A stretch of DNA of 64,000 nt from Candidatus Aalborgicola lynettensis (GCA_016719405.1 JADJZE010000005.1:180780-244779); one strand, 5' to 3'. Shown: positions 38,472 to 49,969, counted from the first letter of the stretch. Made by a program: numbers and translations. Notes: a model not told the origin generated them from the letters alone.

Positions 38472-38963
38472 TCAGACGCGCAAAATACGCTCGCCACGGC
38501 CAATGCCGCTGGAACCGGTGCGCACGGTCTCCAGAATGGCAGCATGCTCCAGTGCCTCCAGGAACGCATCGTTCTTGGACTGGTCGCCAGTCAACTCAAT
38601 GGTGTAGCTCTTGTCGGTTACGTCGATGATGCGGCCGCGGAAGATGTCGGCCATGCGCTTCATCTCTTCACGCTCCTTGCCCACCGCACGCACCTTGACC
38701 ATCATCAACTCACGCTCGATGTAAGCGCCTTCGGTCAGGTCAACCACCTTGACCACTTCAATCAGGCGGTTCAGGTGCTTGGTGATTTGCTCAATGACGT
38801 CGTCTGAGCCAGTGGTCTGGATGGTCATGCGCGACAGGCTGGCATCCTCGGTGGGTGCCACCGTCAGCGATTCAATGTTGTAGCCACGGGCGGAGAACAG
38901 CCCGACCACTCTGGAGAGCGCGCCTGGCTCGTTTTCCAGCAATACTGCAATGATGTGTTTCAT
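38472..38963 (-). CDS. ilvN: Acetolactate synthase small (regulatory) subunit
   Basis: Regulatory subunit of 163 residues that confers valine feedback on acetohydroxyacid synthase. It begins MKHIIAVLLENEPGALSRVV with the ACT-domain motif GLFSARGYNIESLTVAPTED and continues LSRMTIQTTGSDDVIEQI. The C-terminal ACT-like domain ends GIGRGERILRV. It is of the IlvH/IlvN long type. It lies 136 bases after the large-subunit gene with a family repeat in between. Confidence 0.96.
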   Translation of the reverse strand: MKHIIAVLLENEPGALSRVVGLFSARGYNIESLTVAPTEDASLSRMTIQTTGSDDVIEQITKHLNRLIEVVKVVDLTEGAYIERELMMVKVRAVGKEREEMKRMADIFRGRIIDVTDKSYTIELTGDQSKNDAFLEALEHAAILETVRTGSSGIGRGERILRV

Positions 38964-39042
38964 GGTGTTGGATTCCTCTTTTCGCCGCCCTCCCCCGCAA
39001 CCGGTAAGTTGCGGGCTTGGCGGACAATAGATTCGCCTGGTA

Positions 39043-39095
39043 AAACGCTAGCGTTTTGATAGCTAGCTACGCTTATTGGACGGGCGGTAAGTGTC
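39043..39095. repeat. Family repeat copy 8 (between ilvB and ilvN)
   Basis: Core AACGCTAGCGTTTTGATAGC, then TAGCTACGCTTATTGGACGG. It lies inside the transcribed spacer of the ilv cluster. Confidence 0.85.
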
Positions 39096-39099
39096 TTAT

Positions 39100-40896
39100 T
39101 TATAGATCTTCGCTGCCCAGCAGCATCTCGGTAATGCCCTTGCCAGCCTGCACCATCGGGAACACGTTCTCGGTGGGATCGGTACGAAAGTCCATGAACA
39201 CCGTGCGATCCTTGAGTTTGCGTGCCTCGCGCAGCGCGGGTTCCACATCCTGCGGCTTCTCGATCAGCATGCCGACGTGGCCATAGGCTTCTGCCAGCTT
39301 GACGAAATTGGGCAGCGCATCCATGTAGCTGTGGCTGTAACGGCCTTCGTACTCCACCTCTTGCCACTGGCGCACCATGCCCAAAAAGCGGTTGTTCAAA
39401 GAAACAATCTTGATGGGGGTGTTGTACTGCAGACAGGTGGACAGCTCCTGAATACACATCTGCACCGAACCTTCACCCGTGATGCAAAACACTTCACTAT
39501 CTGGCTTGGCCAGCTTGATGCCCATGGCGTACGGAATACCCACGCCCATAGTGCCCAGGCCACCCGAATTGATCCAGCGGCGGGGTTCATTAAACTTGTA
39601 GTACTGCGCCGCCCACATCTGGTGCTGCCCGACGTCGGAGGTGATGTAGGTATCCACATCCTTGGTCATATTCCACAAGGTCTCCACCACATACTGGGGC
39701 TTAATGACATCGCCTTTGCCCGGGTTGTATTTCATGCAATCGCGCTTGCGCCAGCCGTCAATAGTCTCCCACCAAGCACCAAGCGCATCGGCATCGGGTT
39801 TGACTGCACCTTCCTTGATCATGGCGATCATCTCGGTCAGCACATCCTTGACGTCACCCACGATCGGGATATCAACCTTGACGCGTTTGGAAATGCTGGA
39901 TGGATCGATATCGATGTGGATAATTTTTCGCTCGTTTTGTGCGAAATGTTTGGGGTTGCCAATGACCCGGTCATCAAAACGCGCACCCACTGCCAACAGT
40001 ACATCGCAGTTCTGCATGGCGTTATTGGCCTCCAACGTGCCATGCATGCCCAACATACCCAAAAACTTGGAGTCGCTGGCCGGGTAGGCACCCAAGCCCA
40101 TCAGCGTATTGGTACAGGGATAACCCAGCATATCAACCAGCGTGCGCAACTCTGCCGAGGCGTTACTCAGCAACACGCCGCCGCCCGTGTAAATGTAGGG
40201 CCGCTTGGCAGCCAGCAGTAACTGCAGTGCCTTGCGAATTTGCCCACCATGGCCTTTGCGCGCGGGGTTATAGGACCGCATTTCCACCGTAGCAGGATAC
40301 CCTGCAAAAGGCACCTTTTTGAATGAAACATCCTTCGGAATATCGACCACCACGGGCCCGGGACGGCCACTGCGGGCAATGTGGAAAGCCTTTTTCAGCG
40401 TTTCAGCCAAATCACGCGCATCCTTGACCAGAAAGTTGTGCTTGACGATGGGACGGGTAATACCAACCGTATCGCACTCTTGGAAAGCATCCAAGCCGAT
40501 GGCATGCGTTGGAACCTGCCCCGAGATGATCACCATGGGAATGCTGTCCATGTATGCCGTAGCGATACCGGTTACCGCATTGGTTACCCCGGGACCCGAC
40601 GTAACCATCGCAACGCCTACCTCGCCAGTCGCTCGCGCGTAGCCATCGGCTGCGTGTACTGCCGCCTGCTCATGGCGCACCAAAACGTGGAGAATGGAAT
40701 CCTGCTTGTAAAAAGCGTCATAAATGTGCAGCACCGCGCCACCTGGGTAACCCCAGACATATTTGACGCCCTCTGCCTGGAGTGCTTTGACCAGAACCTC
40801 AGCGCCGCGAAGCTCCTGGGTAGCAGACGGGTGGCCCAACTGCTTGCTGGCAGCAAGAGCCGCCGCCGAAATTGTTTCGGATTTTGAAATTTCCAT
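39100..40896 (-). CDS. ilvB: Acetolactate synthase large (catalytic) subunit
   Basis: ThDP-dependent enzyme of 598 residues that condenses two pyruvates, or pyruvate and 2-oxobutyrate. The ThDP-activating Glu lies in LVRHEQAAVHAADGYARA. The ThDP/Mg motif reads ITGEGSVQMCIQELSTC ending in NN (SLNNRFLGMV). The FAD-binding middle domain is intact. An N-terminal ~30-residue Ala-rich head precedes RGAEVLVKALQAEGV. It is first of the ilv cluster. I saw no leader peptide with runs of branched-chain codons in the 227 bases upstream, which hold no other gene. Confidence 0.95.
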   Translation of the reverse strand: MEISKSETISAAALAASKQLGHPSATQELRGAEVLVKALQAEGVKYVWGYPGGAVLHIYDAFYKQDSILHVLVRHEQAAVHAADGYARATGEVGVAMVTSGPGVTNAVTGIATAYMDSIPMVIISGQVPTHAIGLDAFQECDTVGITRPIVKHNFLVKDARDLAETLKKAFHIARSGRPGPVVVDIPKDVSFKKVPFAGYPATVEMRSYNPARKGHGGQIRKALQLLLAAKRPYIYTGGGVLLSNASAELRTLVDMLGYPCTNTLMGLGAYPASDSKFLGMLGMHGTLEANNAMQNCDVLLAVGARFDDRVIGNPKHFAQNERKIIHIDIDPSSISKRVKVDIPIVGDVKDVLTEMIAMIKEGAVKPDADALGAWWETIDGWRKRDCMKYNPGKGDVIKPQYVVETLWNMTKDVDTYITSDVGQHQMWAAQYYKFNEPRRWINSGGLGTMGVGIPYAMGIKLAKPDSEVFCITGEGSVQMCIQELSTCLQYNTPIKIVSLNNRFLGMVRQWQEVEYEGRYSHSYMDALPNFVKLAEAYGHVGMLIEKPQDVEPALREARKLKDRTVFMDFRTDPTENVFPMVQAGKGITEMLLGSEDL

Positions 40897-41123
40897 GATG
40901 AACCTTTGTGAATTTCTCTAACGAAAAACCTTGGGTGCCCCTTCGTAAACTCTCGTGGAGCCACGTCGGGACTTAAGATCCAAGCCATGGGCGCATTGAA
41001 TAGTACGCCGGACCAGAACCCGTTTGCCTTTTAACTGCAGCGCGCATTATCGCACTGAACCCTGCATTCCGCAGAATCGCACGCAAAAACAGCGCCGACG
41101 ATGCGATAATTTGACCGATTCGC

Positions 41124-41756
41124 ATGGGCAAAGTGAAACTATCGCCCCCAAGCGCAGTTAAATTTCCTCTCTATCCAGTTGAATTTGCAACTTTGGCAAC
41201 CGAAAACGAACTGTCCGGATTCTTGAAAAGCGTTGAAAAACGGGCATTCAAGCGGTCCGTTTACCACGTTCGCAATAATGAATCGGCGCTGGATATTGTT
41301 CAGGAAAGCATGATGAAGCTGGCCGAACACTACGGTCACAAGCCAGTGGAAGAGTTACCCATGCTGTTCCACCGAATTTTGTCAAATTGCACACTTGACT
41401 GGTTTAGACGGCAAAAAACGCACAGTGCGCTGTTTTCCAATTTGGGGGAATTTGAATCTGGTGACGATGGTGATTTTGATGTGCTTGAAACTTTGAATGC
41501 ATCCAGCGAATCAGAGCAAAATGAAAGCACTGAGGCAAAGGCTGATCGTGCACAAACATTGATGGCAATTGAATCCGAGATTCAACAATTGCCAGCACGT
41601 CAACGCGAGGCCTTCCTCATGCGTTACTGGGAAGAGTTGGACGTTGCCGAGACTGCGTCGGCCATGGGTTGTTCACAGGGAAGTGTTAAAACCCACTGTT
41701 CGCGGGCCGTGCATGCGCTTGCAAAAGCTCTGGGAGCAAAGGGAATACGATTATGA
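41124..41756 (+). CDS. ECF-type RNA polymerase sigma factor
   Basis: Sigma-70 family factor of up to 210 residues. Region 2 runs from LKSVEKRAFKRSVYHVRNNE to LFHRILSNCTLDWFRRQKTH. An acidic linker follows (FESGDDGDFDVLETL), then region 4 with a helix-turn-helix (LPARQREAFLMRYWEELDVA, ETASAMGCSQGSVKTHCSRA). The start is uncertain: homologues tend to start at the equivalent of ATENELSGFL, about 24 residues in, where a TTG is available. It overlaps the next gene by four bases (ATGA), so the DUF3619 protein may be its anti-sigma or membrane partner. Confidence 0.9.
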   Translation: MGKVKLSPPSAVKFPLYPVEFATLATENELSGFLKSVEKRAFKRSVYHVRNNESALDIVQESMMKLAEHYGHKPVEELPMLFHRILSNCTLDWFRRQKTHSALFSNLGEFESGDDGDFDVLETLNASSESEQNESTEAKADRAQTLMAIESEIQQLPARQREAFLMRYWEELDVAETASAMGCSQGSVKTHCSRAVHALAKALGAKGIRL

Positions 41757-42172
41757 AAACACACAATGACACGCAGCAAGACCAGCTGGGGCGCAAAATT
41801 GCGATCCGCCTGCATGACGGCGCCGAGACGCTCCCACACGACATTACAGAACGGTTAAAAGTGGCGCGCATGCAGGCATTGGCACGACGCAAAGTATCCA
41901 AGCCGAAATTGGTCGCCGGAATTTCCAGCCAAGGCAATGCGTTGGCGCTGCACCTCAATGGGGACAACCGTAGTCTGTGGAATCGTGTTGCATCGCTGCT
42001 GCCCCTGCTCGCTCTGATCGTGGGGTTATTGATCATCGACGCTGCCCAGGAGCAATGGGGGGCCCAGGAACTTGCTGACATTGACACCGAGCTACTCACC
42101 GATGACCTACCCCCCTCTGCCTACACCGACCCGGGATTTGTACATTTCCTCAGCACGAAGCAACGCAACTGA
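41753..42172 (+). CDS. DUF3619 family membrane protein
   Basis: A 139-residue protein of unknown function. The cytosolic N-terminal half is basic (DITERLKVARMQALARRK) and one membrane helix (LLPLLALIVGLLIIDAA) is followed by a short acidic tail (ADIDTELLTDDLPPSAYTDP). The shape, a basic N-terminal part and a single TM directly after a sigma gene with an ATGA overlap, resembles anti-sigma factors. No zinc-binding motif is present, so the function is inferred only. Confidence 0.85.
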   Translation: MKTHNDTQQDQLGRKIAIRLHDGAETLPHDITERLKVARMQALARRKVSKPKLVAGISSQGNALALHLNGDNRSLWNRVASLLPLLALIVGLLIIDAAQEQWGAQELADIDTELLTDDLPPSAYTDPGFVHFLSTKQRN

Positions 42173-42189
42173 ACCCGCTGCTTAGTCCC

Positions 42190-42975
42190 ATGCCATTTGT
42201 CGATTTTTCCGTCTTCAGTCGCTTTCGTACGGCACTTCCAGCGCGGCACACTTTTCTTTTCTGTACTACGGCAGCGGCTGCAGTATTCATCAGCGGCAAT
42301 GCGATGGCACAGGCCACTGCAAAACCCGTCGCCTCGGCGAGTGCATTGCAAACAAACAATGCAGCCAATCCAGGGCCCCAGTGGAGCGAATTGAACCCTG
42401 CACAACAAAAAATTCTGCAGCCGCTTGCGGCTAGCTGGAACGCACTGTTGCCGGCGCGCAAAAACAAGTGGCTTAGCGTGACACAGAATTACCTAGCCCT
42501 CGCCCCTGCGGAGCAAGCGAAGCTGCAAAGCCGCATGGCCGAGTGGGCCGCACTCAACCCACAAGAACGGGAACGCGCCCGGTTGAATTTTGCACAAACA
42601 AAGAAAAAATCGCCTGCCAACCGTGCTGCGGAATGGGAAGCCTACCAGGCATTGAGCCCGGAAGAAAAGCAAAAGCTGGTCGAAAAAGCCCGCTCCAAGC
42701 CCGTTGGTGCGGCCGTTTCGCCCAAACTCGTCGCACCCAACGCGCTGACAGTGGTACCAATGACCCGACGGACCACCAAGCAAAACAAGCCCGCAGCGGC
42801 TGCCAAACCAACACTGGACAAAAACACTTTATTGCCCATTGCACCCCGGCCACTGCAAGGTACTTCAACCCCGGCGCCATCCACCCCTGCCCCCGTCCGC
42901 CCAATAAATACGCAACCGCTTTTGCATGCGCTTGGGACGGGACTTGTTTTCGTGTCTGTGCACCCTTCAAACTGA
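42190..42975 (+). CDS. DUF3106 domain protein, exported
   Basis: A 261-residue protein with an N-terminal hydrophobic signal (LFCTTAAAAVFISGNAMA) and a periplasmic domain built of short helices: WSELNPAQQKILQPLAASWN, ARKNKWLSVTQNYLALAPAE and LSPEEKQKLVEKA, the DUF3106 pattern. The C-terminal third is Pro/Thr/Ala-rich. DUF3106 proteins follow DUF3619 and a sigma factor in this family; the role is unknown. The spacing of 17 bases from DUF3619 supports one operon. Confidence 0.85.
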   Translation: MPFVDFSVFSRFRTALPARHTFLFCTTAAAAVFISGNAMAQATAKPVASASALQTNNAANPGPQWSELNPAQQKILQPLAASWNALLPARKNKWLSVTQNYLALAPAEQAKLQSRMAEWAALNPQERERARLNFAQTKKKSPANRAAEWEAYQALSPEEKQKLVEKARSKPVGAAVSPKLVAPNALTVVPMTRRTTKQNKPAAAAKPTLDKNTLLPIAPRPLQGTSTPAPSTPAPVRPINTQPLLHALGTGLVFVSVHPSN

Positions 42976-43006
42976 ACAAACCGTGCCCGGCAACGATTTT
43001 GACACC

Positions 43007-43492
43007 ATGCAAATCAATCTTTCTGCCCCGAACCTTTGGCCCCGCATGGCCAGTTGGTTCTACGAAGGTATTTTGCTTTTTGGCATTGCCTTCGTGGCCG
43101 ACTATTTGCTCGACACCTTGAGCCAAAGTCGCCATGGGTTAAAAAACCGGGAACTGCGCCTGGTTTTTTTGTTTGTCGTTTTTGGCATTTACTTCGTTTG
43201 GTTCTGGTCCAAAGGGCAAACGCTGGCCATGAAAACCTGGCACATCAAACTGGTAGATCCACAGGGACGCGCAGTCACCCAGGCCCGTGCCTTGGCCCGC
43301 TATTGCCTGAGCTGGGTCTGGTTTTTACCCCCCCTCGCCGCCAGCGCCATGATGGGTACCACCGTCCAGCAAACAGCCATGTTGGTAACGGGGTGGATCG
43401 TTTTTTGGGCCTTGCTGAGCCGACTCCATCCTGGCGGTCAGTTCTGGCACGACGCGCTAGCGGGTACCCGGCTGGTAAGCGCGCGCTTGTAG
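43007..43492 (+). CDS. RDD family membrane protein
   Basis: A 161-residue integral membrane protein with about four helices (GILLFGIAFVADYLL, VFLFVVFGIYFVWFW and others). The RDD-family hallmarks are an N-terminal PRMASWFYEGILL segment and WHDALAGTRLV near the end, plus GQTLAMKTWHIKLVDPQGR. Function is unknown; some RDD proteins have been linked to ion transport. It follows DUF3106 after 31 bases, so it is probably the fourth gene of the sigma-factor operon. Confidence 0.88.
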   Translation: MQINLSAPNLWPRMASWFYEGILLFGIAFVADYLLDTLSQSRHGLKNRELRLVFLFVVFGIYFVWFWSKGQTLAMKTWHIKLVDPQGRAVTQARALARYCLSWVWFLPPLAASAMMGTTVQQTAMLVTGWIVFWALLSRLHPGGQFWHDALAGTRLVSARL

Positions 43493-43529
43493 CGCACGTA
43501 CCACCGTTGCCCCTTTTCCTCTTGCACCG

Positions 43530-43922
43530 ATGACCCCAACTCCAGACGCCAATCCCCAAAAGCACCGCAAAGGCCTGAACCGGATATGGCACGCAACCGG
43601 TTATTCCCTCGCCGGCTTGAAGGCCGGATGGTTTGAAACCGCCTTTCGGCAAGAGGCTGCTGCTGCGCTGATTCTGGTACCCGCTTCCCTGTGGTTGGGG
43701 CAGAACTGGGTGGAAACCGCCCTGCTGTGTGCGGGCGTGGTACTGGTGCTGGTGGTGGAGTTGCTCAATACGGCGATCGAGAGCGCCATCGACCGCGTAG
43801 GCCCCGAATGGCACGACTTGTCCAAACGCGCCAAGGACATGGGCAGTGCCGCGGTGCTGCTGAGCCTGCTGCTATGCCTTGGCATGTGGCTTGCCGCCCT
43901 GTACCACCGCATCGGTGGATAA
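43530..43922 (+). CDS. dgkA: Diacylglycerol kinase
   Basis: Small trimeric inner-membrane kinase that recycles diacylglycerol to phosphatidate. The product has 130 residues, three membrane helices and the signature VVELLNTAIESAIDRVGPEW ending near LSKRAKDMGSAAVLLSL. The N-terminal amphipathic part GLKAGWFETAFRQEAA is typical. It lies 37 bases after the RDD gene and may share its transcript. It converges with glnB. Confidence 0.95.
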   Translation: MTPTPDANPQKHRKGLNRIWHATGYSLAGLKAGWFETAFRQEAAAALILVPASLWLGQNWVETALLCAGVVLVLVVELLNTAIESAIDRVGPEWHDLSKRAKDMGSAAVLLSLLLCLGMWLAALYHRIGG

Positions 43923-43931
43923 ACGACCGAC

Positions 43932-46009
<2,078 letters not shown>

Positions 46010-46071
46010 GTACCTACAGTGTTTCGTTAATGGCGTGCGGTCCGTTCAGGCCCTCGCACACCAGGTGTCGT

Positions 46072-47268
46072 ATGGCTGAAGGGGATTATGTCATTCGGGT
46101 GCATAGCAGCCCGCTGGACGTCGACGCCAATGCCTGGGATGCACTGCTGCATGCTCAGCCTGGCGCCACCCCTTTTATGCGCCACGCCTACCTTGCGGCA
46201 CTGCATGCCAGCGGATGTGCCACTGCGGCCACGGGTTGGCGCCCCCAGTTTTTCACGCTCGAATTAAACAAGCAACTGGTAGCCGCCTGCGCGGTCTACC
46301 TGAAAACCCATTCCTATGGCGAATACGTATTCGACTGGGCCTGGGCCAATGCCTACGCCCAGCACGGACTGGACTACTACCCCAAGGCCGTTATCGCGGT
46401 GCCGTTTACCCCCGTACCCGGGACACGGCTATTGGCGCGAACGGCGCAGGCTCGCGACAAACTACTGACAACCCTGCTGCAATGGTGCCAGGAGCGGGAT
46501 CTGTCATCCCTGCACTTGCTGTTTGAAAGCGATGCAGACCGTCAAGTCTGCGTCCAGTCGGGCATGCTGGAGCGCCACACGGTGCAGTTCCACTGGCGCA
46601 ACACCACACCGGGTTACGGCGATTTCGATGCCTTTTTGGCGTCCCTGTCACAAGACAAGCGCAAGAAAATTCGCCAGGAGCGCCGCAAAGTGGCCGATGC
46701 CGGTGTCACCTTTCGCGCCATACAGGGGCCGAACATCACGCCACACGAATGGGATTTTTTCTACCGCTGCTACGAACGCACCTATCTGGAGCACGGCAAC
46801 GCGCCGTATCTGAACCGCGACTTCTTCCAGCGCATGGCCGACACCATGGCGCAGCACTGGGTGCTGTTTATTGCCGAGCGTGCGGGGCAATCAATTGCTA
46901 GCAGTTTGATAGCTGTAGACGCCCATCAGACGCGCGCAAATGGCCGAAATGACACCATAAGTGAGCATGTGGCGTATGGGCGCTACTGGGGTGCCCTGGA
47001 GCGGGTGGACTGCCTGCACTTTGAAGCCTGTTACTACCAGCCCTTGCAATGGTGCATTGCCAACGGCTATCAACGGTTTGAAGGCGGTGCACAGGGCGAG
47101 CACAAAATGGCCCGCGCCCTGCTCCCGGTCAAAACCACCAGCACCCATTGGTTGGCACATCCGGCCTTTGCCGACGCGGTAGAGCGGTTTTTGGCGCAAG
47201 AAAAAGAAGGCGTCAACAACTACCTGCGCCAGTTGGGGGACCGCAGCCCTTTCAGAAACCAGGGTTGA
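46072..47268 (+). CDS. GNAT/FemAB-like acyltransferase (COG3146 type) with repeat insert
   Basis: About 398 residues. The pattern ATPFMRHAYLAALHASGC, YVFDWAWANAYAQHGLDYYP, FLASLSQDKRKKIRQERRKV and GAQGEHKMARALLPVKTTS matches the peptidogalycan-type acyltransferase family (COG3146), distantly related to FemAB and GNAT folds. The substrate is unknown. Near residue 275 it reads through a family repeat, giving IASSLIAVDAHQTRANGRND, which interrupts the usual ASSLI...YGRYWG core. The start MAEGDYVIRV is chosen; a 14-codon upstream extension is less likely. Confidence 0.86.
   Translation: MAEGDYVIRVHSSPLDVDANAWDALLHAQPGATPFMRHAYLAALHASGCATAATGWRPQFFTLELNKQLVAACAVYLKTHSYGEYVFDWAWANAYAQHGLDYYPKAVIAVPFTPVPGTRLLARTAQARDKLLTTLLQWCQERDLSSLHLLFESDADRQVCVQSGMLERHTVQFHWRNTTPGYGDFDAFLASLSQDKRKKIRQERRKVADAGVTFRAIQGPNITPHEWDFFYRCYERTYLEHGNAPYLNRDFFQRMADTMAQHWVLFIAERAGQSIASSLIAVDAHQTRANGRNDTISEHVAYGRYWGALERVDCLHFEACYYQPLQWCIANGYQRFEGGAQGEHKMARALLPVKTTSTHWLAHPAFADAVERFLAQEKEGVNNYLRQLGDRSPFRNQG
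46894..46946. repeat. Family repeat copy 10, in frame inside the COG3146 gene
   Basis: Core ATTGCTAGCAGTTTGATAGC, then TGTAGACGCCCATCAGACGC and GCGCAAATGGCC, a near full-length copy. Confidence 0.85.
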
Positions 47269-47281
47269 GCGCAACCCGCGC

Positions 47282-49118
47282 TCAGAAAGTTTCCCACTCC
47301 TCGTCCGCACCCGCCGACTTCACACTGGGCTTGCTTTTAGGTGCCGGGGTGGGCAAAGGCACCGCGGCAGCCCTGCTGGGTGCCGCGCTGGCCTTGGACT
47401 TTGGTGGTCGTGTTCGCCAGCTTGCCGGTCTGGGCCGGGGCCGGAGAATTGCCACCCGCCTCCAGACGGCGCGCTGTTGCTTCGAAAGCGGGGATGTGGG
47501 GCGCGCTGGGCCGCACCTTCACTGTGGCCGCCGAGGGCCCACCAGAAAGCGCATGGGCACCTTCGCCGAGTTTGAACTCCGCAACCGCTTCCACCAATTC
47601 CTGCGCCTGTGATTTCAAGCTGCTAGCGGCAGCGGCCATTTGTTCCACCAAGGCCGCATTCTGTTGCGTATTGCGATCCATGTGTGAAATGGCCTCACCG
47701 ATCTGCGACACACCCAGTGCCTGTTCATTGCTGGCCGAATTGATCTCGCCCATGATGTCGGTCACGCGTTTGATGCTGCTCACCACCTCGGTCATGGTGG
47801 TGCCCGCCTGGTCGACCAGGGCGGTGCCCTGCGCCACGCGGTCCACACTGGCACCGATCAGGCTCTTGATTTCTTTCGCCGCTTCGGCAGAACGCCCGGC
47901 AAGACTGCGCACCTCGCTGGCCACCACCGCAAACCCCCGCCCCTGCTCGCCCGCGCGCGCGGCCTCTACCGCCGCATTCAGCGCCAAAATGTTGGTTTGG
48001 AACGCAATACCGTCAATCACACTGATGATGTCGGAAATCTTGTTGGAGGACTCGTTGATACCTTTCATGGTTTCAACCACCTGCCCGACCACCTCGCCGC
48101 CCTTTACGGCAACGCTTGATGCATTCAGGGCCAATTGGTTGGCCTGGCGGGCGTTGTCGGCGTTTTGTCGAACAGTGTCGCCGAGTTGTTCCATCGACGC
48201 GGCGGTTTCTTCCAAACCGCTGGCCTGTTGCTCCGTGCGCATCGATAAATCGTGGTTGCCATGGGCAATTTCGGAGCTGGCATTGGCCACCCCCTCGGAC
48301 CCTTGGCGAACATTGGACACCACCCGCGCGAGCCCAAGCCGCATCGACTCTAACGCATGCAGCAATTGTGCTGGTTCGTCTGTGCCTTTGGGCTGCAAGG
48401 CCATGGTCAAATCACCACTGGCAAACTGCGTGGCAGCACGCACGGCGAATGCAATCGGGCGGGTGATTTGCCGCACGATCCATACACCCATCAGCGCAGC
48501 CAAGGCAACGCTCAAAACAATCCAAAACACCACGCTGGCCCTGGATCCGGTATAGGTCGATTTGGCACCCGCATGTGCCGCCTCGACCCCCTGCGTATTG
48601 CTGGCGATCATTTCTTCGGTACTTTTGAACAGCGTGCGAAACGCCGCCCGGGAGTCACCATTCAAATACTCCATGGCCGCAATGGCTTCTGCCGGGCCAA
48701 TATCCGACAGGGCCAGCAGCTTGGTGTCGGCCTCGTAATAGGTCTTCAATTCGCTACCGAACCGCTCCAACATCTGTTGCTCTGCGGGGGTGTTCATCAA
48801 CACCTTCACTTTGCCAATGACCGTCTCCAGCTTGGCCTTGTTGGCAACAATGCGATCGGCCTCGGGTTTTTTATCTTCCGCAGTCACCCCAATGACGTGT
48901 TGCAACTCCGCCTGCCGGATACCGTTGAGCAAACCCTGAATGTCGTCCAGATATTGGATGCTAGGAATCCAGGTGCTGGCCATTTCCTCGGTGTTGGCAT
49001 TAATACGTGCCAACTGAACCAGGGAAAACACCCCCATGACAGAGGTCAGGAGCACCATGATGGCAAACGCGGCACCCAGTTTGACGCTGATCTTGATATT
49101 GGAAAAATTCATGGTCAC
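47282..49118 (-). CDS. Methyl-accepting chemotaxis protein with CheR-docking tail, frame broken once
   Basis: About 611 residues after bridging one break. An N-terminal TM helix ([20 protein letters not shown]) precedes a four-helix-bundle-like periplasmic domain. A second TM ([20 protein letters not shown]) leads to HAMP and a signalling domain with the same tip as the other receptor ([20 protein letters not shown]). In the uncorrected frame the protein ends in unlikely text ([13 protein letters not shown]). Removing one base near 47396-47408 gives a Lys/Pro-rich linker ending DEEWETF, a canonical CheR/CheB docking pentapeptide. It lies 47 bases after cheW in the same direction. Confidence 0.9.
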
Positions 49119-49165
49119 CTCAGAGATCGGGAATCACGCCACCAACGCCGAACCGTCTTTCAGGG

Positions 49166-49636
49166 TTACATCATCCCCAACTCGGAATTGCTCATCAAAG
49201 TTTCGATATTCATCACGATCAGCATGCGCTCCCCCAAATTGGCCAAGCCCACAATGAACCGTGACTCGATCGAAGACTCAAACTGCGGCGCCGGTTTGAT
49301 GGTGTTTGCATCGAGCGTAACAACATCTGATACCCCATCCACCACCGCGCCCACCACGGTGCCCTTGACGTTCAAAATAATGACCACCGTGAATTCGGTG
49401 TATTCGACCTTTGCAATATTGAGCTTCATGCGCAAGTCCACAATGGGCACGATCACACCCCGCAAATTCACCACCCCCTTCACAAAGCTGGGAGAGTTCA
49501 CCATGCTGGTGGGCTCTTCGTACGACCGGATTTCCTGGACACGCAGAATGTCAATGGCGTACTCCTCCCCTCCCAGTCGCAAAGTCAAATACTGCCCGGA
49601 CAGGGCGGCCGTGGACGGGGATTGTGTGGCTTGCAT
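49166..49636 (-). CDS. cheW: Chemotaxis coupling protein CheW
   Basis: Adaptor that links chemoreceptors to the CheA kinase, 156 residues. It begins with a short tail and then LSGQYLTLRLGGEEYAIDIL and RVQEIRSYEEPTSM, followed by VNLRGVIVPIVDLRMKL and VVGAVVDGVSDVV, all classic CheW. It is the first gene of a cheW-receptor pair. No cheA lies nearby, so the core kinase must be elsewhere. Confidence 0.95.
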   Translation of the reverse strand: MQATQSPSTAALSGQYLTLRLGGEEYAIDILRVQEIRSYEEPTSMVNSPSFVKGVVNLRGVIVPIVDLRMKLNIAKVEYTEFTVVIILNVKGTVVGAVVDGVSDVVTLDANTIKPAPQFESSIESRFIVGLANLGERMLIVMNIETLMSNSELGMM

Positions 49637-49724
49637 GGGTGTTTCCTTGGCAACAAAATGAACTCAGGCACAGGACCCGACGAAAATCATCATACACGCC
49701 GCTCCCACACGCGCCAATAGCGAA

Positions 49725-49969
49725 ATGCCCCAATCAATTGCCAAGGTCGGTGGCCGTTACAAAGCCTCGGCCGCACCACCGTCCTGTATGGTCAAACCAG
49801 TGCAGAACAGCCCCGCATGCAGCGCAACGACCTGCGCTTCATGAACGGCATCACCAAATCCTTGACGGTACTGGACGCCCAATGCTCCCGCTTCGCCACC
49901 CAACACGCTGTGGCCCAGGCGCAGTTATTCAGCGCACAGGGCGGTATGGCCGGCTACTTGAGACTGTAG
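49725..49969 (+). CDS. Possible small unknown protein, frame broken once
   Basis: The 589-base gap between cheW and yjdM holds a stretch that reads as protein if one base is added near 49757-49764. It starts MPQSIAKVGGRY and continues LQSLGRTTVLYGQTSAEQPR, MQRNDLRFMNGITKSLTVLD and AQLFSAQGGMAGYLRL before a stop. About 81 residues would result. I do not recognise it. A balanced amino-acid composition and good helix pattern suggest a real or recently decayed gene, but without homologues it could be chance. The rest of the gap (49970-50225) shows nothing I can name. Confidence 0.35.

Noticed and set aside
40897..41123. Leader-peptide attenuator for the ilv cluster
   Set aside because: No short ORF with runs of Leu, Val or Ile codons followed by alternative hairpins was visible.
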